Positions 12,501 to 23,605 of a DNA stretch of 64,000 bases are shown here, piece by piece; positions within the stretch are counted from its first letter, which is position 1; each line of letters opens with the position of its first letter. The stretch spans positions 1 to 64,000 of the forward strand of contig JAEHOE010000073.1 in the NCBI GenBank assembly GCA_016858145.1, given 5' to 3'. The position numbers were made by a program, and so were the translations under genes. The notes under the pieces were generated by a model. The model ran no database searches. It was not told the DNA's origin and worked only from the letters and a program-made list of their open reading frames with translations. The DNA comes from Edaphochlamys debaryana. Lineage: Eukaryota; Chlorophyta; Chlorophyceae; Chlamydomonadales.

Positions 12501-15500
12501 CAGCGGCCCGCCCAGCGTGTTGTTGCTCAGGTCCAGGGACGTGAGGGCGGTCAGGGAGCTCAGGCCCACGGGGATGGTGCCGTTCAGGGCGTTGTCCGAC
12601 ACGTCCAGAGACGCCAGGGCCGTGAGCGCGCTGATGCCGGACGGCAGCGGCCCGCCCAGCGTGTTGTTGCTCAGGTCCAGGGACGTGAGGGCGGTCAGGG
12701 AGCTCAGGCCCGCGGGGATGCTGCCGTTCAGGGCGTTGTCCGACACGTCCAGAGACGCCAGGGCCGTGAGCGCGCTGATGCCGGACGGCAGCGGCCCGCC
12801 CAGCGTGTTGTTGCTCAGGTCCAGGGACGTGAGGGCGGTCAGGGAGGTGAAGGAGGAGGGAACGGTGCCGTTGAACGCGTTGGACGAGAGGTCCAAGAGG
12901 GCAAGGCTGGTCAAGTTGCCCAACTCGGAAGGCAGGGAGCCACCCAGCGTGTTGTTGCTCAGGTCCAGACTGCTTAGCGCAGAAAGCATCGAGTACGTTG
13001 ATGGTACCGTCCCTGTGATGAGCGTGCTCGAGATGTTGAGCAGCTGGAGGTTCACCAGGGCGCTCCAAGTGTCAGGCAGAGCCCCGGAAAGGTCCGTCGA
13101 GCTGACGTTCAGGTAGGTGAGCGCGGTCAGCTGGGAGAAGGCCGAGGGCAGTGTGCCGTTGAAGAGGTTGACGGACAGGTCGAGAAGGGCCAGGTTGGCC
13201 AGAGAGCTCCACTCGGTGGGGATGGTGCCATTGAGCTGCGGGGGGGGAGAGGGTCGAACGCATTAGTCATGAGCAACACACCATATAAGCAGGTTATGGT
13301 ACGGGGCAAACACCTGATGCCCACCGCCTAATTGCGCCAGTTCCTGGGCAAACAGCTACATGCCGTATGTGGGATAGATATTAACGGTGCGGGCGCGTTA
13401 GACCCACCGAGTTAACCGAAAGGTCTAGGACGAGGAGGTTGGTCAGCGCCGAAAGCCCAGCCGGCAGCGACCCAGCGACCGACGTGTTGCTCAGGTCCAG
13501 AGCAGACAGAGCCGTCAGCGCAGTGAGGTTGGCCGGAAGGCTGCCGTTCAGCGGGATGGATGACAGGTTGAGGGCGGTGAGGCCGGCAGGGAAGGGGGGA
13601 TGAGGTGGCGGGGGTGGAGGTGGTGGTGGGTGTGGGGGATCCGGGCTTGGTGGAGCGGGGCTCGGGGGAGCAGGGGATGGCGGCTGGGGGCTGGGGGGAT
13701 CTGGACTTGGGGGAGTTGGGCTGGGCGGCAGAGGAGACGGGGGAGCTGGGCTGGGCGGTGTAGGACTGGGCGGCAGCGGCGAGGGGGGTGGGGGCGAGGG
13801 AGGCTGCGGGGAGGGCGGTATGGGGCTGGGTGGTTGTGGGCTGGGCGGTAGGGGAGAGGGCGGTGACGGGGAGGGAGGCTTGGGGCTGGGTGGTTCTGGG
13901 CTGGGCGGTAGGGGAGAGGGCGGTGGCGGGGAAGGAGGTTTCGGGCTGGGAGGAGGCGGGGATGGCGGCACAGGGCTCGGCGGCTCAGGGCTAGGAGGAA
14001 GAGGGCTAGGAGGAAGAGGGCTTGGCGGGGCGGGGCTGGGCGGCTCGGGGCTCGGAGGCGGTGGGGAGGGCGGGAGGGGGCTGGGGGGCTCAGGGCTGGG
14101 CGGCGGAGGGGAGGGGGGAAGAGGAGAGGGGGGCTCGGGGCTGGGGGACGGAGGTGACGGGGGGAGCGGGCTCGGCGGTTCAGGGCTCGGCGGTTCAGGG
14201 CTGGGAGGGGGTGGGGAGGGTGGTGCCGGGCTGGGCGGGGTGGGAGACGGAGGCGGCGGGCTCGGCGGAACCGGGCTAGGCGGCTCCGGGCTGGGCGGCG
14301 GCGGGGAGGGTGGTGCCGGGCTGGGCGGCTCGGGGCTCGGAGGCGGCGGAGACGGCGGCTCAGGGCTGGGAGGCGGAGGGCTCGGTGGGATGGGGCTCGG
14401 GGGAGGCGGGGAAGGCGGCAATGGGGAGGGAGGGGGCGGGCTGGGGGGCGGAGGTGAAGGCGGCTCTGGACTGGGTGGGAGTGGGGAAGGAGGGGGCGGG
14501 CTGGGCGGTTGGGGGCTGGGAGGATGAGGGGAGGGTGGGGGAGGGCTGGGCGGCTCAGGGCTGGGTGGCTTGGGGCTGGGAGGAGAAGGGGAGGGTGGCG
14601 GAGGACTGGGGGGCTCGGGGCTCGGCGGCTGGGGGCTCGGTGGGGGGGGAGATGGTGGCGGCGGGCTAGGAGGCTTGGGACTGGGAGGCGAGGGCGAAGG
14701 GGGTGGGGGACTGGGCGGCTGAGGGCTGGGCGGTGGAGGGGAAGGGGGAGGCGGGCTGGGCGGCTTCGGGCTAGGAGGCGGCGCAGACGGAGGAGGAGGG
14801 GAAGGGGGCTCCGGGCTGGGAGGCCGCGGTGAGGGGGGCAATGGTGACGGGGGCGGCAGATGAGGTGGCGGGGGGGATGGTGAGGGCGGCTCGAGGGGCC
14901 AATTGTCAGGGCGGGGGGGGAGGTTGCGGTGGTTCAGGGCTTGGGGGCTCCGGGCTTGGAGGCTCGGGGCTCGGGGGCGCAGGGAAGGGCGGCAGCGGGC
15001 TGGGTGGCTCAGGGCTGGGAGGTGGAGGGGAGGGGGGAAGAGGGGAGGGAGGCGGGGGGCTGGGGGGAGGAGGTGACGGAGGGCGCGGGCTTGGCGGCTC
15101 AGGGCTCGGCGGCTCAGGGCTCGGCGGGGGTGGGCTGGGCGGTGGGGGACTAGGAGGTGGGCTCGGCGGCGGGCTCGGCGGCGGGCTGGGAGGCGGGCTT
15201 GGGGGCTGGGGGCTGGGCGGGTCAGGGCTCGGAGGCGGGCTGGGAGGCGGGCTGGGAGGAGGGCTCGGCGGAGGGCTGGGGGGCGAGCTAGGGGGCGGAC
15301 TCGGTGGGGGGCTCGGAGGCTCGGGGCTGGGCGGCTCAGGGCTCGGTGGGGGGCTCGGTGGGGGGCTCGGTGGGGGGCTGGGCGGCGGACTCGGGGGAGG
15401 GCTTGGTGGGGGGCTTGGCGGGGGGCTTGGAGCGAGCGGGGTTCCAGCCGGGGGAGGGGGCATGGGAGGATCGGGGCTGGGTGGAAGAGGAGAAGGCGGC

Positions 15501-18500
15501 GGGGGCTGAGGCGGTTTGGGGCTGGGAGGCGGGGGCGAGGGTGGGGGCGGGGAGGGCGGCTGGGGGCTCGGAGGGGGGGAGGGCGGTGGGGGGGAGGGCG
15601 GCACAGGCGGGGCCGGGCTTGGAGGGGGTGGAGAAGGGAAGGGCGGGGGAGGCGGGGGAGGCGGCGAGGGCGGAGAAGGCGGCTGGGGACTCGGCGGAGG
15701 GGGAGGGGGGGAGGGGGGAGGCTGTGGTGGCGGGGGCGAGGGGGGACTCGGCGGCGGCGGTGAAGGTGGCGGGCTCGGAGGCGGGGGGCTAGGCGGCGGC
15801 GAGGGCGGCGGCGGCGAGGGCGGGGGCAGCGGCGGCGGCGGCGAAGGTGGTGGGTTCGGAGGTGGAGGTCTGGGAGGAGGCGAGGGTGGCAGCGGCGGCG
15901 GCGACGCAGGTGCTGTCGGGGGCGTGCAGCCTACGCCCAGGCTGAACGTGTAGATCCCCATCGCTGACGTCAGCGGAGTGGTCCGGTTGTCCTTGGCAGT
16001 TGCCTGCGTGAACCGAGGCGGAGAGGAGCTGGCATCAGGCGGCGCTGCATCGCTCCTGGGCTAGCCACAAAGCATCTCGATGCGGTTGCTGGGCGCCTTC
16101 GTACATAGGTACATGGGCACAAGGAAGCTGGCCGAAGCTAGCGACGGCAAACAAGGACCACCAAGTGCAGGCGGTAAGGTGACCCAGTGCTCCCTAGACA
16201 GTCGCCCTCCCAGCTGCCAGCCGCCCCCTGAGGGCACCCGAACCCACCAAGGGCTTTTCCACTCCCTCACCCCTAGCCGCAGCCCCGCTCTCCCACCCCC
16301 CTCCCGTGCCCCCCGCCCCCGCCCCTCACCCGCAGCGTGTACGTGCCCGCCGCCAGGCTGCCGCCGGCCGCTGTGGTTGCGTACGTCAGCACGGTGGCGG
16401 TTGTGGAAGCGGTTGTGCTTATGGTTGCGCCGGTTGCGTTGTTGACCAGCGTGTAGCTGAAAGTGATGGCGTCCCAGTTGTAGTCGGTTGAGTTAACCGT
16501 AATGGTAACCGAACTGATGCCGCAGCCGGTGGCCGAGGGCGTGAAGGTGGGCGTGGTGGGGGCGTAGTTAATGTTGCTGTGCAGAGGAGAGGGAGGGGGG
16601 GGGAAGGGGAAGGGAGGGGGGTGACTTGGGGGGACTGTGTGGCACAATGTATGGGCGGGACGTCGGCCGCCGACCAGACAGAGACGCCCAACCCACCTAC
16701 CGCCCTGGAGGAGCCCTAACAGGCCCCCGTCCCGACATGCAACAACACGCCACAGTGCAGAGGGGGCAGTGCGGCTGCCCCCTCGGGGTGCGAGAGGTCG
16801 GCCCCGTCGCTGAGCCCCCAGCGAAGCCCCTCCCGCCCTTTGACAACCTCGACACCCGCCGCCGCTCGGGCCCCTCCCTCTTCCCCCCTTCTTCTCGCCC
16901 CCGGCTCACCAGGTGGGAACCGTGATCTGTCGGGACCGGGCGGGAAAGCGCGAGGACCCAGCGGGGAGAGCGGAGGAGTCCGGGACAAGGGGGACAGCGG
17001 GGATCAGTCGCTCGTATAGAACCCGCTGACGCCACGTGACGTGGACCCCGGTCTTAGTTGGATGGCCCTTGCAGTACAGCACATGCCTTACACGTATGGG
17101 TGGATGCTGTTAAGTGTATTTAAGCCCCCAGACGGTCCGCCCCGGCCCCCTTCCCCTCCTACGCCCCGGGCACCCTGCTCTCCCTTCTCACCCCCGTGTA
17201 CTGCAGATACTTGTACTGCGTCAGGCTGACGTTGTTGGGTGCATCACTGACCGTCAGGTTGATGTTCCAATTGCCTGCGGGTCCGCGGGTTGAGGGGCCG
17301 CCACCAGTCGGCAGGTGGGTTGCGAGGGGGGGCACGCTAGGGTCGCGGCCGTCAACCGCGTGGCCGGGTCGCTGCCATGCACACCTTGGCCCCCATCCGG
17401 CCATCCCGGGCCCGGCCCCTCCCCGCCAGGACCGCCCACCTGCAGGCATGTCTGCCCCCGGAAGGCCCGTGAGCAGGGACACGTTGGCGCCGTACTTTGT
17501 CGTCCAGATCGTACTGCTGCCGCTCTGGAATACGTCCCAGCGGTACAACATGTTCGTCCCTGCACGTATCGGCGGGGCAGCACGAAGTGCGGGAGGGATT
17601 AAAGACGGGTGCCCAGGGCCCTTGCTGGGTTCCCGTTGTCGGGGTGTCCTACGAGCCACCATGTAAGTCTCATCTCAAGAAAAGAAAAGAAAAGAAAAGG
17701 GCGCCGGCATGCTAGAACGCTCGGGGCTAGAACGCTCGGGGCGGGGCACTGCCGCCCCGATGGCCCTGTCCTGCCTTGTTCAAGTCTTGGTCGGCCCTGC
17801 CCGGCCCCATTCGTCCCCCGCTCTCGGCCCCCCTAACTGAAGGCGTCAAGGCCTGCGCTGCAGCCCCTGCTCCAGGCCCCACGCGCCTTCGGGGTCCTTA
17901 CACCCCGTCGAAGGCACGGTGATTGTTATGGAGAAGCAGGAGCCGGAGGTGGGCTGAGTGATGGCGGAGGTCCCCGACGGCAGCGTGGTGGGGTTGTACA
18001 CGAACCTTGGGGGGTGGGTACGTGGGATGGATGCGTCGGGTTATAAAATTGCGGTCGGGTGTCCAGTAGCATCAGGAAAGGTCCGTCAGTATCCCAGGAC
18101 ACTGCTCTGCAAGCCTCCACTCGACACCCTGACACATACTGTGCGGCCCGGCCCATACACGACCGCGGTGCGCGCCGCTTCCCGTGGACCCCGAACCCAT
18201 AGCGCGCCTCCCCCAGGCGGGGCCACACTCACAGCCCGATGTCGCAGTTGGGCGGGATGTTCACTGGGGCAGGGCGCAGGGGGGCAGCAGGTGGGGGCAC
18301 AGGTGAGGGCAGGCGTGCGGATACCGCAGGCAGTGTCCCGGGGCACAGGCTCCAGGCGCGGACCCCGCCTTGCAGGGTCGCACCGCTGCGCTGGCGGCCC
18401 TTCCCAGCCAACGCTACCCTCCACACGCAACGGCAACCCCTCAAGCCCCGGCCGAGCCAGCCGCTCCCACCCACACCCTGGCGGGGCCGTCCACACCCTG

Positions 18501-20859
18501 CAGCCTGCACTCGCTGGCCAAGGGCCGTGCTTGCTCGCGCTGCAGCGGCCCCAGGGCCCCACACCGAGGCCCCACACCACGCTTCGCCCGCATTCCACCC
18601 CCCCTCCCAGCAGCCGCACCAGCCCACCCAGGCTGTGCCCCAGGCTCCACCCCAGGCTGCGCCCCCAGCAGGCCCCCCCCCCCGCCTCACCGATGCGCCC
18701 CAGGCTTGCCCCCCGGCTGCACCCCCGGCAGCCCCCCCCCTACCCGCCCGCCTCACCGATGTCGGAGCACAACGCCACCGCGGGGCTGCCGGCGCGCATG
18801 CCCGCGTGCGCCGGGGAGCCCACGCGCGTCGAGGTGCCGGGCACGACCAGCTCCACGCGCACCACGAAGCAGCCGGTCAGGATGCCGGAGCCGCTGGTGA
18901 CGCCCGTCTCGTTGCTCACGTAGAAGCCGATGGACTGCTTGTTGTTGCCTGGGGGGACAAGGCAAGGGCGGGAGGGGGGTGGGGCGGGGGGCGTAGGGGG
19001 CGGGAGGGGGCGGGTAAGGGTGTAGGGGCGCGGTGGGGGGGGCGGGGGGACGGGGGCAAGGAGGCCTGGGCAGGGTATACAGAGGCATGGGCCTTGCACT
19101 AGGAGAGCAGACGGTCTGAGCGCAGATCTGCGCCCTCGAGGCCCCGCCAGGCCCCGTCCAGGCCCTGTCCAGGCCCCGCTCGAGCCCCGCCCAGGCCCCG
19201 CCCAGGCCCTTGCTCACCGACCACCATGGGCCCCGTCGCATCGCCGGGGGCAGCCAGGAGCGGGCTGCACGGAGGGGGGAGGCAGGCGCAGGTGCGGCGT
19301 GATGCAGGGCCCCTAGAGGCACATGTTGATGCTCAGCCCCTAGCTGGGCGAGGCAACGGTGAAGGGGGCCTTCGGTCCATCCCTTTCACCCTTGTCCTTC
19401 AACCCGGGCCCCCTGCCCAGCGGCTCTCCGTACCCTTTCTTGAGTGGTCCGTTGCCCTGCGTTTCCGGGTACCGGTAGTACTGCGGGCAAGGCAGTGAAG
19501 CGTCAGTTCAGCGCGGCGAGTGACACGGCAGCGCATCGGGCTGCCCCGATACCCTGATTGCCCCATTGTCGTGTGCCTTCAGACACGTAACCCTTTGGCT
19601 TTGCAGGGGAGCAGACACGTCGGTTCGGTCCCTTGGCTTGGCAGGCAAGCACGTAACCCTTGGCTTCGGTACCCGCCCCTCCCCACCCTGCCCGCCCCTT
19701 CAGCCCCTCCAGGCCCCCCTCCTCCCGCCCCCTCCTCTATTCCGCGCACTCACATCCCACACATTCAACTGGCTGCTGCTTCTCCGGCCAACCCTGCTCG
19801 CTCTTCCCACAAAGCCCCCATTCCCACCCCCGCACTCCACACTCCATGACTCACGATCCACACGTTGAACTGTCCCACGCCTCATCCGCCCACCCCCCTC
19901 CTGCAAGGCTAACCCCAATCCCCCATATCCCACCCCCAACCCCTGCACTCCCACACTCCCGAACTCACAATCCACACGTTGAACTGGCTGCTGCCGCCAG
20001 AGGACGACACCGAGAACATGGCGTTGGGCAGCGACCCCGCGGCCACAATGTAGTAGCCGTCGGTGGTCTTGGTGGCGGGCGTGCTGGACTTATCGGTGGG
20101 GGACATCTGGGGGGCGGCGGGGGTGAGGGGTGGAGGGGGGCAGTGACTGGGAGAGGTGGGCCTATCCGCCGGCCCCCCATCAGCGTGGAAGGAGCGTGGG
20201 ATAGGCGGGCTCGGACGGACGGGATGGGGTTGTGGGGGGTGGGTATGGGTGGGTGAAGGGCGGGAGTGTGCCACGCGGACGTAGCCCCCCACCCCTGCGT
20301 AGCCCCAAACTCCGCAGGGCTATCCCAAGGCACACGTCACAGCCCGATGCGCACTCCGCTCCCTGACCTGTCCCAAAGCAGCTTCCTCCCCATCCCCTTG
20401 CCCCCGCCCCAGCCCCAGCCCAGGATGCCCAGCCCCAGCCCAGGCTGTGTCTTCCCCCAAGGTCGATCGCGCAGACCCCGCTCAACGAATCGCTCTGAGC
20501 ACACCCCGGCCCCCAACCCGCGCCCCAGCCACTGCCCCGCCCCGTGCCCCCGCCCCCCGCGTGGTCGCGATGGCAGGGAGGCCCAAGCCCCAGCTGCAAC
20601 TGCCTATCCCACAGCGGGAACGCCAGGCCTGCAGCTGGCCCTGCCGCCCCCGGTCTCGCAATCTGGTGGCCACTCAGGCAGGCACTATAGCATTCTCCTT
20701 ACGGAAGCATTAAAGCCCCAGCATAGCACGCCCGCCCCCGCCCCTCCCCCCCACCTCAATGGTGGCGATGTTGACCGTCTGTCCCGCCACCAGCGGCAGC
20801 AGCCAAGCCAGCGCCCAGGCCCACGCCAGCGCCCCGCAGCCGCCTCTCCGCCGGGCTCG
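1..20859 (-). CDS. Giant secreted ectodomain / Ser-Pro-rich rod / leucine-rich-repeat protein, 3' end outside window
   Basis: Likely a wall or extracellular-matrix protein. Exons in coding order: ~20859-20755 (Arg-rich then hydrophobic stretch ending [10 protein letters not shown], a signal peptide; start Met not found), 20106-19969, 19480-19434, 19264-19218, 18948-18757, 18263-18233, 18005-17902, 17559-17440, 17274-17192, 16576-16330, 16003-13408, 13235-9639, 9476 to beyond 1. Phases agree at every junction except 17192/16576, and exon 16003-13408 contains a 1-base frameshift. The ectodomain is beta-rich with paired Cys and several N-glycosylation sequons, suggesting Ig/FN3-like folds (inference). 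Next comes about 800 residues of PPSP/SPPPP repeats, typical of volvocine hydroxyproline-rich glycoproteins. The LRR part has the plant-type consensus LxxLxxLDLSxNxLxGxIP, with a Cys-containing cap at about 10,000-10,120. No transmembrane or kinase domain is visible. Frames left of 8,020 are broken by many small indels. Confidence 0.72.
535..9080 (-). repeat. Expanded LRR array B, about 59 copies of the same 144-bp unit
   Basis: Same 144-bp unit as array A but more than three times longer. From 9,080 down to about 8,020 the frame is clean. Further left I count roughly 28 small insertions or deletions of one or two bases, for example an extra C near 8018, T near 7451, G near 7361, G near 7160, T near 7090, a missing G near 5358 and many more below 5,050. 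A 1.7-kb stretch (about 5,360-7,060) stays open. Each indel is private to one unit. Confidence 0.9.
9477..9638 (-). other. Intron copy B within the duplicated LRR module
   Basis: Phase-0 intron with donor after an AAC TCA codon pair (GTGGGT) and acceptor in a C-rich tract ending CCCGCAG. It is nearly identical to the intron at 13236-13407, with a few substitutions and one short length difference. It splits an LRR, so both halves are required for the repeat. Confidence 0.8.
10360..12850 (-). repeat. Intact LRR array A, about 17 copies of a 144-bp (48-aa) double LRR
   Basis: Each 144-bp unit encodes two 24-residue plant-type LRRs (one containing [15 protein letters not shown], the next [17 protein letters not shown]). 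The frame is open throughout. Units differ mainly at a few positions: TALAS/TSLAS/MALAS, GSIPAG/GTIPVG, SGIS/SDIS and DVSD/YVSD. These variants recur in blocks, which suggests multi-unit duplication. The array lies inside the 3,597-bp exon 9639-13235, whose length is an exact multiple of three. Confidence 0.92.
13236..13407 (-). other. Intron copy A within the duplicated LRR module
   Basis: Phase-0 intron, donor GTGGGT and acceptor CCCGCAG, homologous to 9477-9638. Its presence shows that the duplicated unit was genomic and included intron plus exon, rather than only the repeat array. Confidence 0.8.
13408..16003 (-). other. Ser-Pro-rich (HRGP-like) rod exon
   Basis: This single 2,596-base exon encodes the end of the ectodomain, then an almost uninterrupted run of PPSP and SPPPPSPP motifs (about 15,900-13,620), then two LRRs that lead into the next exon. 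The composition matches hydroxyproline-rich wall glycoproteins of volvocine algae, such as pherophorin rods and gametolysin-type linkers. The exon enters and leaves in phase 0, so its length should be a multiple of three. It has one base too many, which locates a frameshift in the run of eight G (plus strand) at 14913-14920. Confidence 0.8.
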
Positions 20860-21333
20860 CGTGCCCCCGGCAGGCCGACGCGCTGGGGGCCGCGGGCCCA
20901 CCTTGGGCCCACCGCTGCCCCCACCGGGCCCCGACCGAGATGTGTGCTGGTCCCGGGGTGCTGCGCTGGGCCCGGGGCGCTCCCAACGGTCGGGGAGGGC
21001 CTGGCAGGTGCCCCCGCCGTCGCGCGCTCCGCCTGGCCCGAGCCTCCCGCGCCAAGCCCTCTCACAGGCAGCGCCCTCCTGCGCTTCGCTGCTGCGGCGC
21101 CCATCCGGCCTTCCTGTTTGGGTGCAACGCGAGTACCTGAGGAAGCACCGGTGGGGGCAGGGGGGTGGAGAGGTAGGGTCGAGTGGGCATGCGCTTGACT
21201 TGCAAGCCCTGCGTTGCCCGAGCAGCACGCGGCATTGGGGGCAACTCAACGAATGCTCCAGTATTCTCCAGCTGCTCTGCGGATTGCTCCCTGCTCCCTG
21301 TGGGGCCGTCCCGGCGGTGCCTGCCCTCAACAC

Positions 21334-22922
21334 CCCCCTGCGCTGCCCACGACCTCTGCTGCGCCCACCTCAACGCCCGTGCGATTGCGCCCGCAGCCAG
21401 GGTCACACTCAGGAGCGTCAACCACACCACACATGGGGCAAGTCCCAGGTCCACAGCGGGTGGTGGGGGCGCGGTGTCGGCTGTTACAGCGGGTGGGGAG
21501 GAGAGGGAGGGAGGGAGAAAGGGGCTGGGGTGAAGCGCGGGGCCTGTGCCTACCATGGCGGGTCAGGAGCATTACCATTCACGTCACTTCAGTCTAGCCC
21601 TTCATAAGCTCGCGGGAGCGTAGGCGGGGACGCTGGAGAAGGAGATGCGCCGAGGGCAGATATGCGCTCCAGACGCAGCGGAGTTGTAACTCCGTTCATC
21701 GAGTCCATACAGAGCGATCGACTCACCACCGAGCCATGAACGCGACCCGCAGTTAGGAGCATTCGGCTTCGGCATCGCGGTGGCCTTTGACACGCGCGGC
21801 CGGCCCGAAACTTGATGGCTGCTCAATTGGCCATCCACGGCTACGATGTCGAGCGCCAGAAATGCCAACAGCGCTGCGACGAGGAGCTGTCGAGCGCCCA
21901 TCGCATTCCAAACCAGGCCTAAGCTCTGGCCGTCGCCTTTGACTCAATCTGTTGTAACCATGGTATTACAGGCGTGCGCGATGTGAAACGCGCCCAGCGG
22001 CTCAGTGGGAGACCGGTCGGTCTCAGTGCGGCACCCGGCGCTTCTGGCGTCCAGAGTACACTTGTATTGTAAGGTAGTTCTCTCTAATCCACTCCTCTAA
22101 TCGGTATACGCACACAGCTTGGAAGCTTTAACCCTCGGTATCCAAACAAAAGTCGGTCGGGCCAACTTTCGAGCCGAAACGTGGCTGTGGCGGTCGTAAG
22201 GATACACCAGTAAGCGAGCAGGAGCGAGCAGCAGCAGTGGAGTAAACTGTACAAACTAGCCGTGCCACATGCCCACATAAGGACGACCCCAGGACACCCA
22301 GTAATGCGACGCCAGCCGAGCGCTCCTTGCCAGCAATAAAGTCATCAAGAGGCTCTTGATCTCTGAAGAAGGTCGCGGTCGCGAGTTGCGACAGGTTTCG
22401 TGCATCGTCAGTACGGGTCCCGCACACCGTGACCCCCGCCCCCGGCCCCGCCCCCGCCCCCGCGGAGTTAAGACCCGCACCCGCGTGGTTCCACGGATGC
22501 CCGAGCCCTCGCCACCCTGCACAGCAGCCCGGGGCCTCCGCCAGCCATAACAACTTCCAACCCGCAAGGGTCCCCCGGCCATAGGCGGTTACGCTGCGGC
22601 CATTTGCGTCGGCCAGCGAATTACGACGCCGACACACCGCGGCACCACGCCCCGTTGCCTATCTACGCCCCGTTGTCTTTATCAGCCCCAGCGTTGCCGG
22701 TGTCGCAGACCTTCGCATGGTTCCTCGCTGCATGCCCCGCCCCTGCACGCAAAACTCACGTTCCTTGCCGCGCCCCCGCCTCCCTGTCCGCACCTCTTTG
22801 CATGCTGTCCGGCCGGGTCAGGTCTGCGCCTCAGCCAAAGCGCACATTGAAGTGCTGTGCCCCGCCCAGTACCAATTAGCGCCCTCAACGTCCCGTGTTG
22901 CTGTCAACTTCGACCGCGTCCC
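21334..22922. other. Mostly non-coding stretch
   Basis: Apart from the small ORF at 21602-21901 I see no supported gene. Long frames on both strands have no domain-like content and reflect GC bias. A CCCCGC-rich tract lies at 22,435-22,470. The 5' end and promoter of the LRR gene should be in the right-hand part of 20.9-22 kb. Confidence 0.5.
21602..21901 (-). CDS. Small putative secreted protein (99 aa) or first exon
   Basis: An ATG-started ORF encodes MGARQLLVAALLAFLALDIV..., a convincing signal peptide with likely cleavage after AVDG, followed by about 75 residues with two Cys and no recognised domain. It lies about 740 bp upstream, on the same strand, of the first certain exon of the giant LRR gene. 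It could be an independent small secreted protein, or an upstream exon of that gene, although the 20755 exon has its own signal-like segment. Splicing from here could not be phased convincingly. Confidence 0.3.
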   Translation of the reverse strand: MGARQLLVAALLAFLALDIVAVDGQLSSHQVSGRPRVSKATAMPKPNAPNCGSRSWLGGESIALYGLDERSYNSAASGAHICPRRISFSSVPAYAPASL

Positions 22923-23605
22923 TCACTCGTCACCTTGGCCCCAGTCTCCTGATGCTCTGAACCCTATCGGCTGTTCCACAAAGTCCTTGCAGGTGAGGGC
23001 TTGACGTTGTAGTACCGTAGATGCAGGGCCAGACTTGTCAAGAACCCCTCGACCCAGCAGGTCGACCGAGTACGCTGTGTATACCGCTACAGCCCGGCGC
23101 AGCAGGGCGTCTGTTGCGAGACGTGCGCCCTGGCAAATCGGCAATGCTGCTGTGCCCTGGGTGTTGGCAACAAGGTGCAAGCCCAGCAGGAGGCGCACTC
23201 GCTTCATCCCTTCCCCTTGTAAGGCGGTTCTTGCTGCGAGCACCTGCTACCTTGGGGCCTTCCTCCAGTTGCCGCATAGTGAGCACCCGGCTTCAACCCA
23301 AGCGCCTCCCGCCTCGCCGGGACCTTCCAGTCCTTGTCCTTGACAGGGGCGCCCATCAGCTCCACAACCAGCCGGGCATCCTTAGCCAAACGGGAACTCC
23401 CCAGGGCGCCTTGCAGTGTCCTCGGCTTCATGATGGTACCAGTAGCCGTGTCGCACTTCCGCATTTCGCCCCTGATGGCCCCCCGGAGAGACAAGAGGAG
23501 GGTGGCGTGGCCCCACCGCGCGGCAGCGCCTAGAGGCTGTACCTTATGGACATCGGCCGCCTCCCTCCTTACAACTAAGTACCCACTGACAGCAGCGCCA
23601 AACAA
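22923..23605 (-). CDS. Unrecognised, possibly spliced gene or gene remnant
   Basis: Minus-strand fragments read like ordinary protein. One runs from about 23600 to 23290 and contains FGAAVSGYLVVRREAADVHK and ARLVVELMGAPVKDKDW. Another, from about 23,210 down, contains RVRLLLGLHLVANTQGTAAL and AYSVDLLGRGVLDKSG. The order (short membrane anchor, 'xxLhGxPh' turn, then a beta-rich 'VxxTxGxA' stretch) is loosely reminiscent of the Tim21/COA1 family, but this is only an impression. I found no start codon and no fully phased exon set, so it may be a pseudogene. Confidence 0.2.

Noticed and set aside
9670..13116. 1,148-codon plus-strand open frame antisense to the LRR array, and similar long antisense frames across 1-9.3 kb and 24.3-24.7 kb
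   Set aside because: The 144-bp unit is a multiple of three, so any frame lacking a stop in one unit stays open in all. The translation is a low-information repeat, while the minus strand gives textbook LRRs, caps and intron phases.
13600..15950. Gly-rich plus-strand open frames ([11 protein letters not shown] repeats)
   Set aside because: These are the complement of the Ser-Pro-rich rod exon. The minus-strand reading is phased with flanking exons and matches a known wall-protein composition.
17677..17699. (AAAAG)n microsatellite
   Set aside because: Real, but short, intronic and unremarkable.
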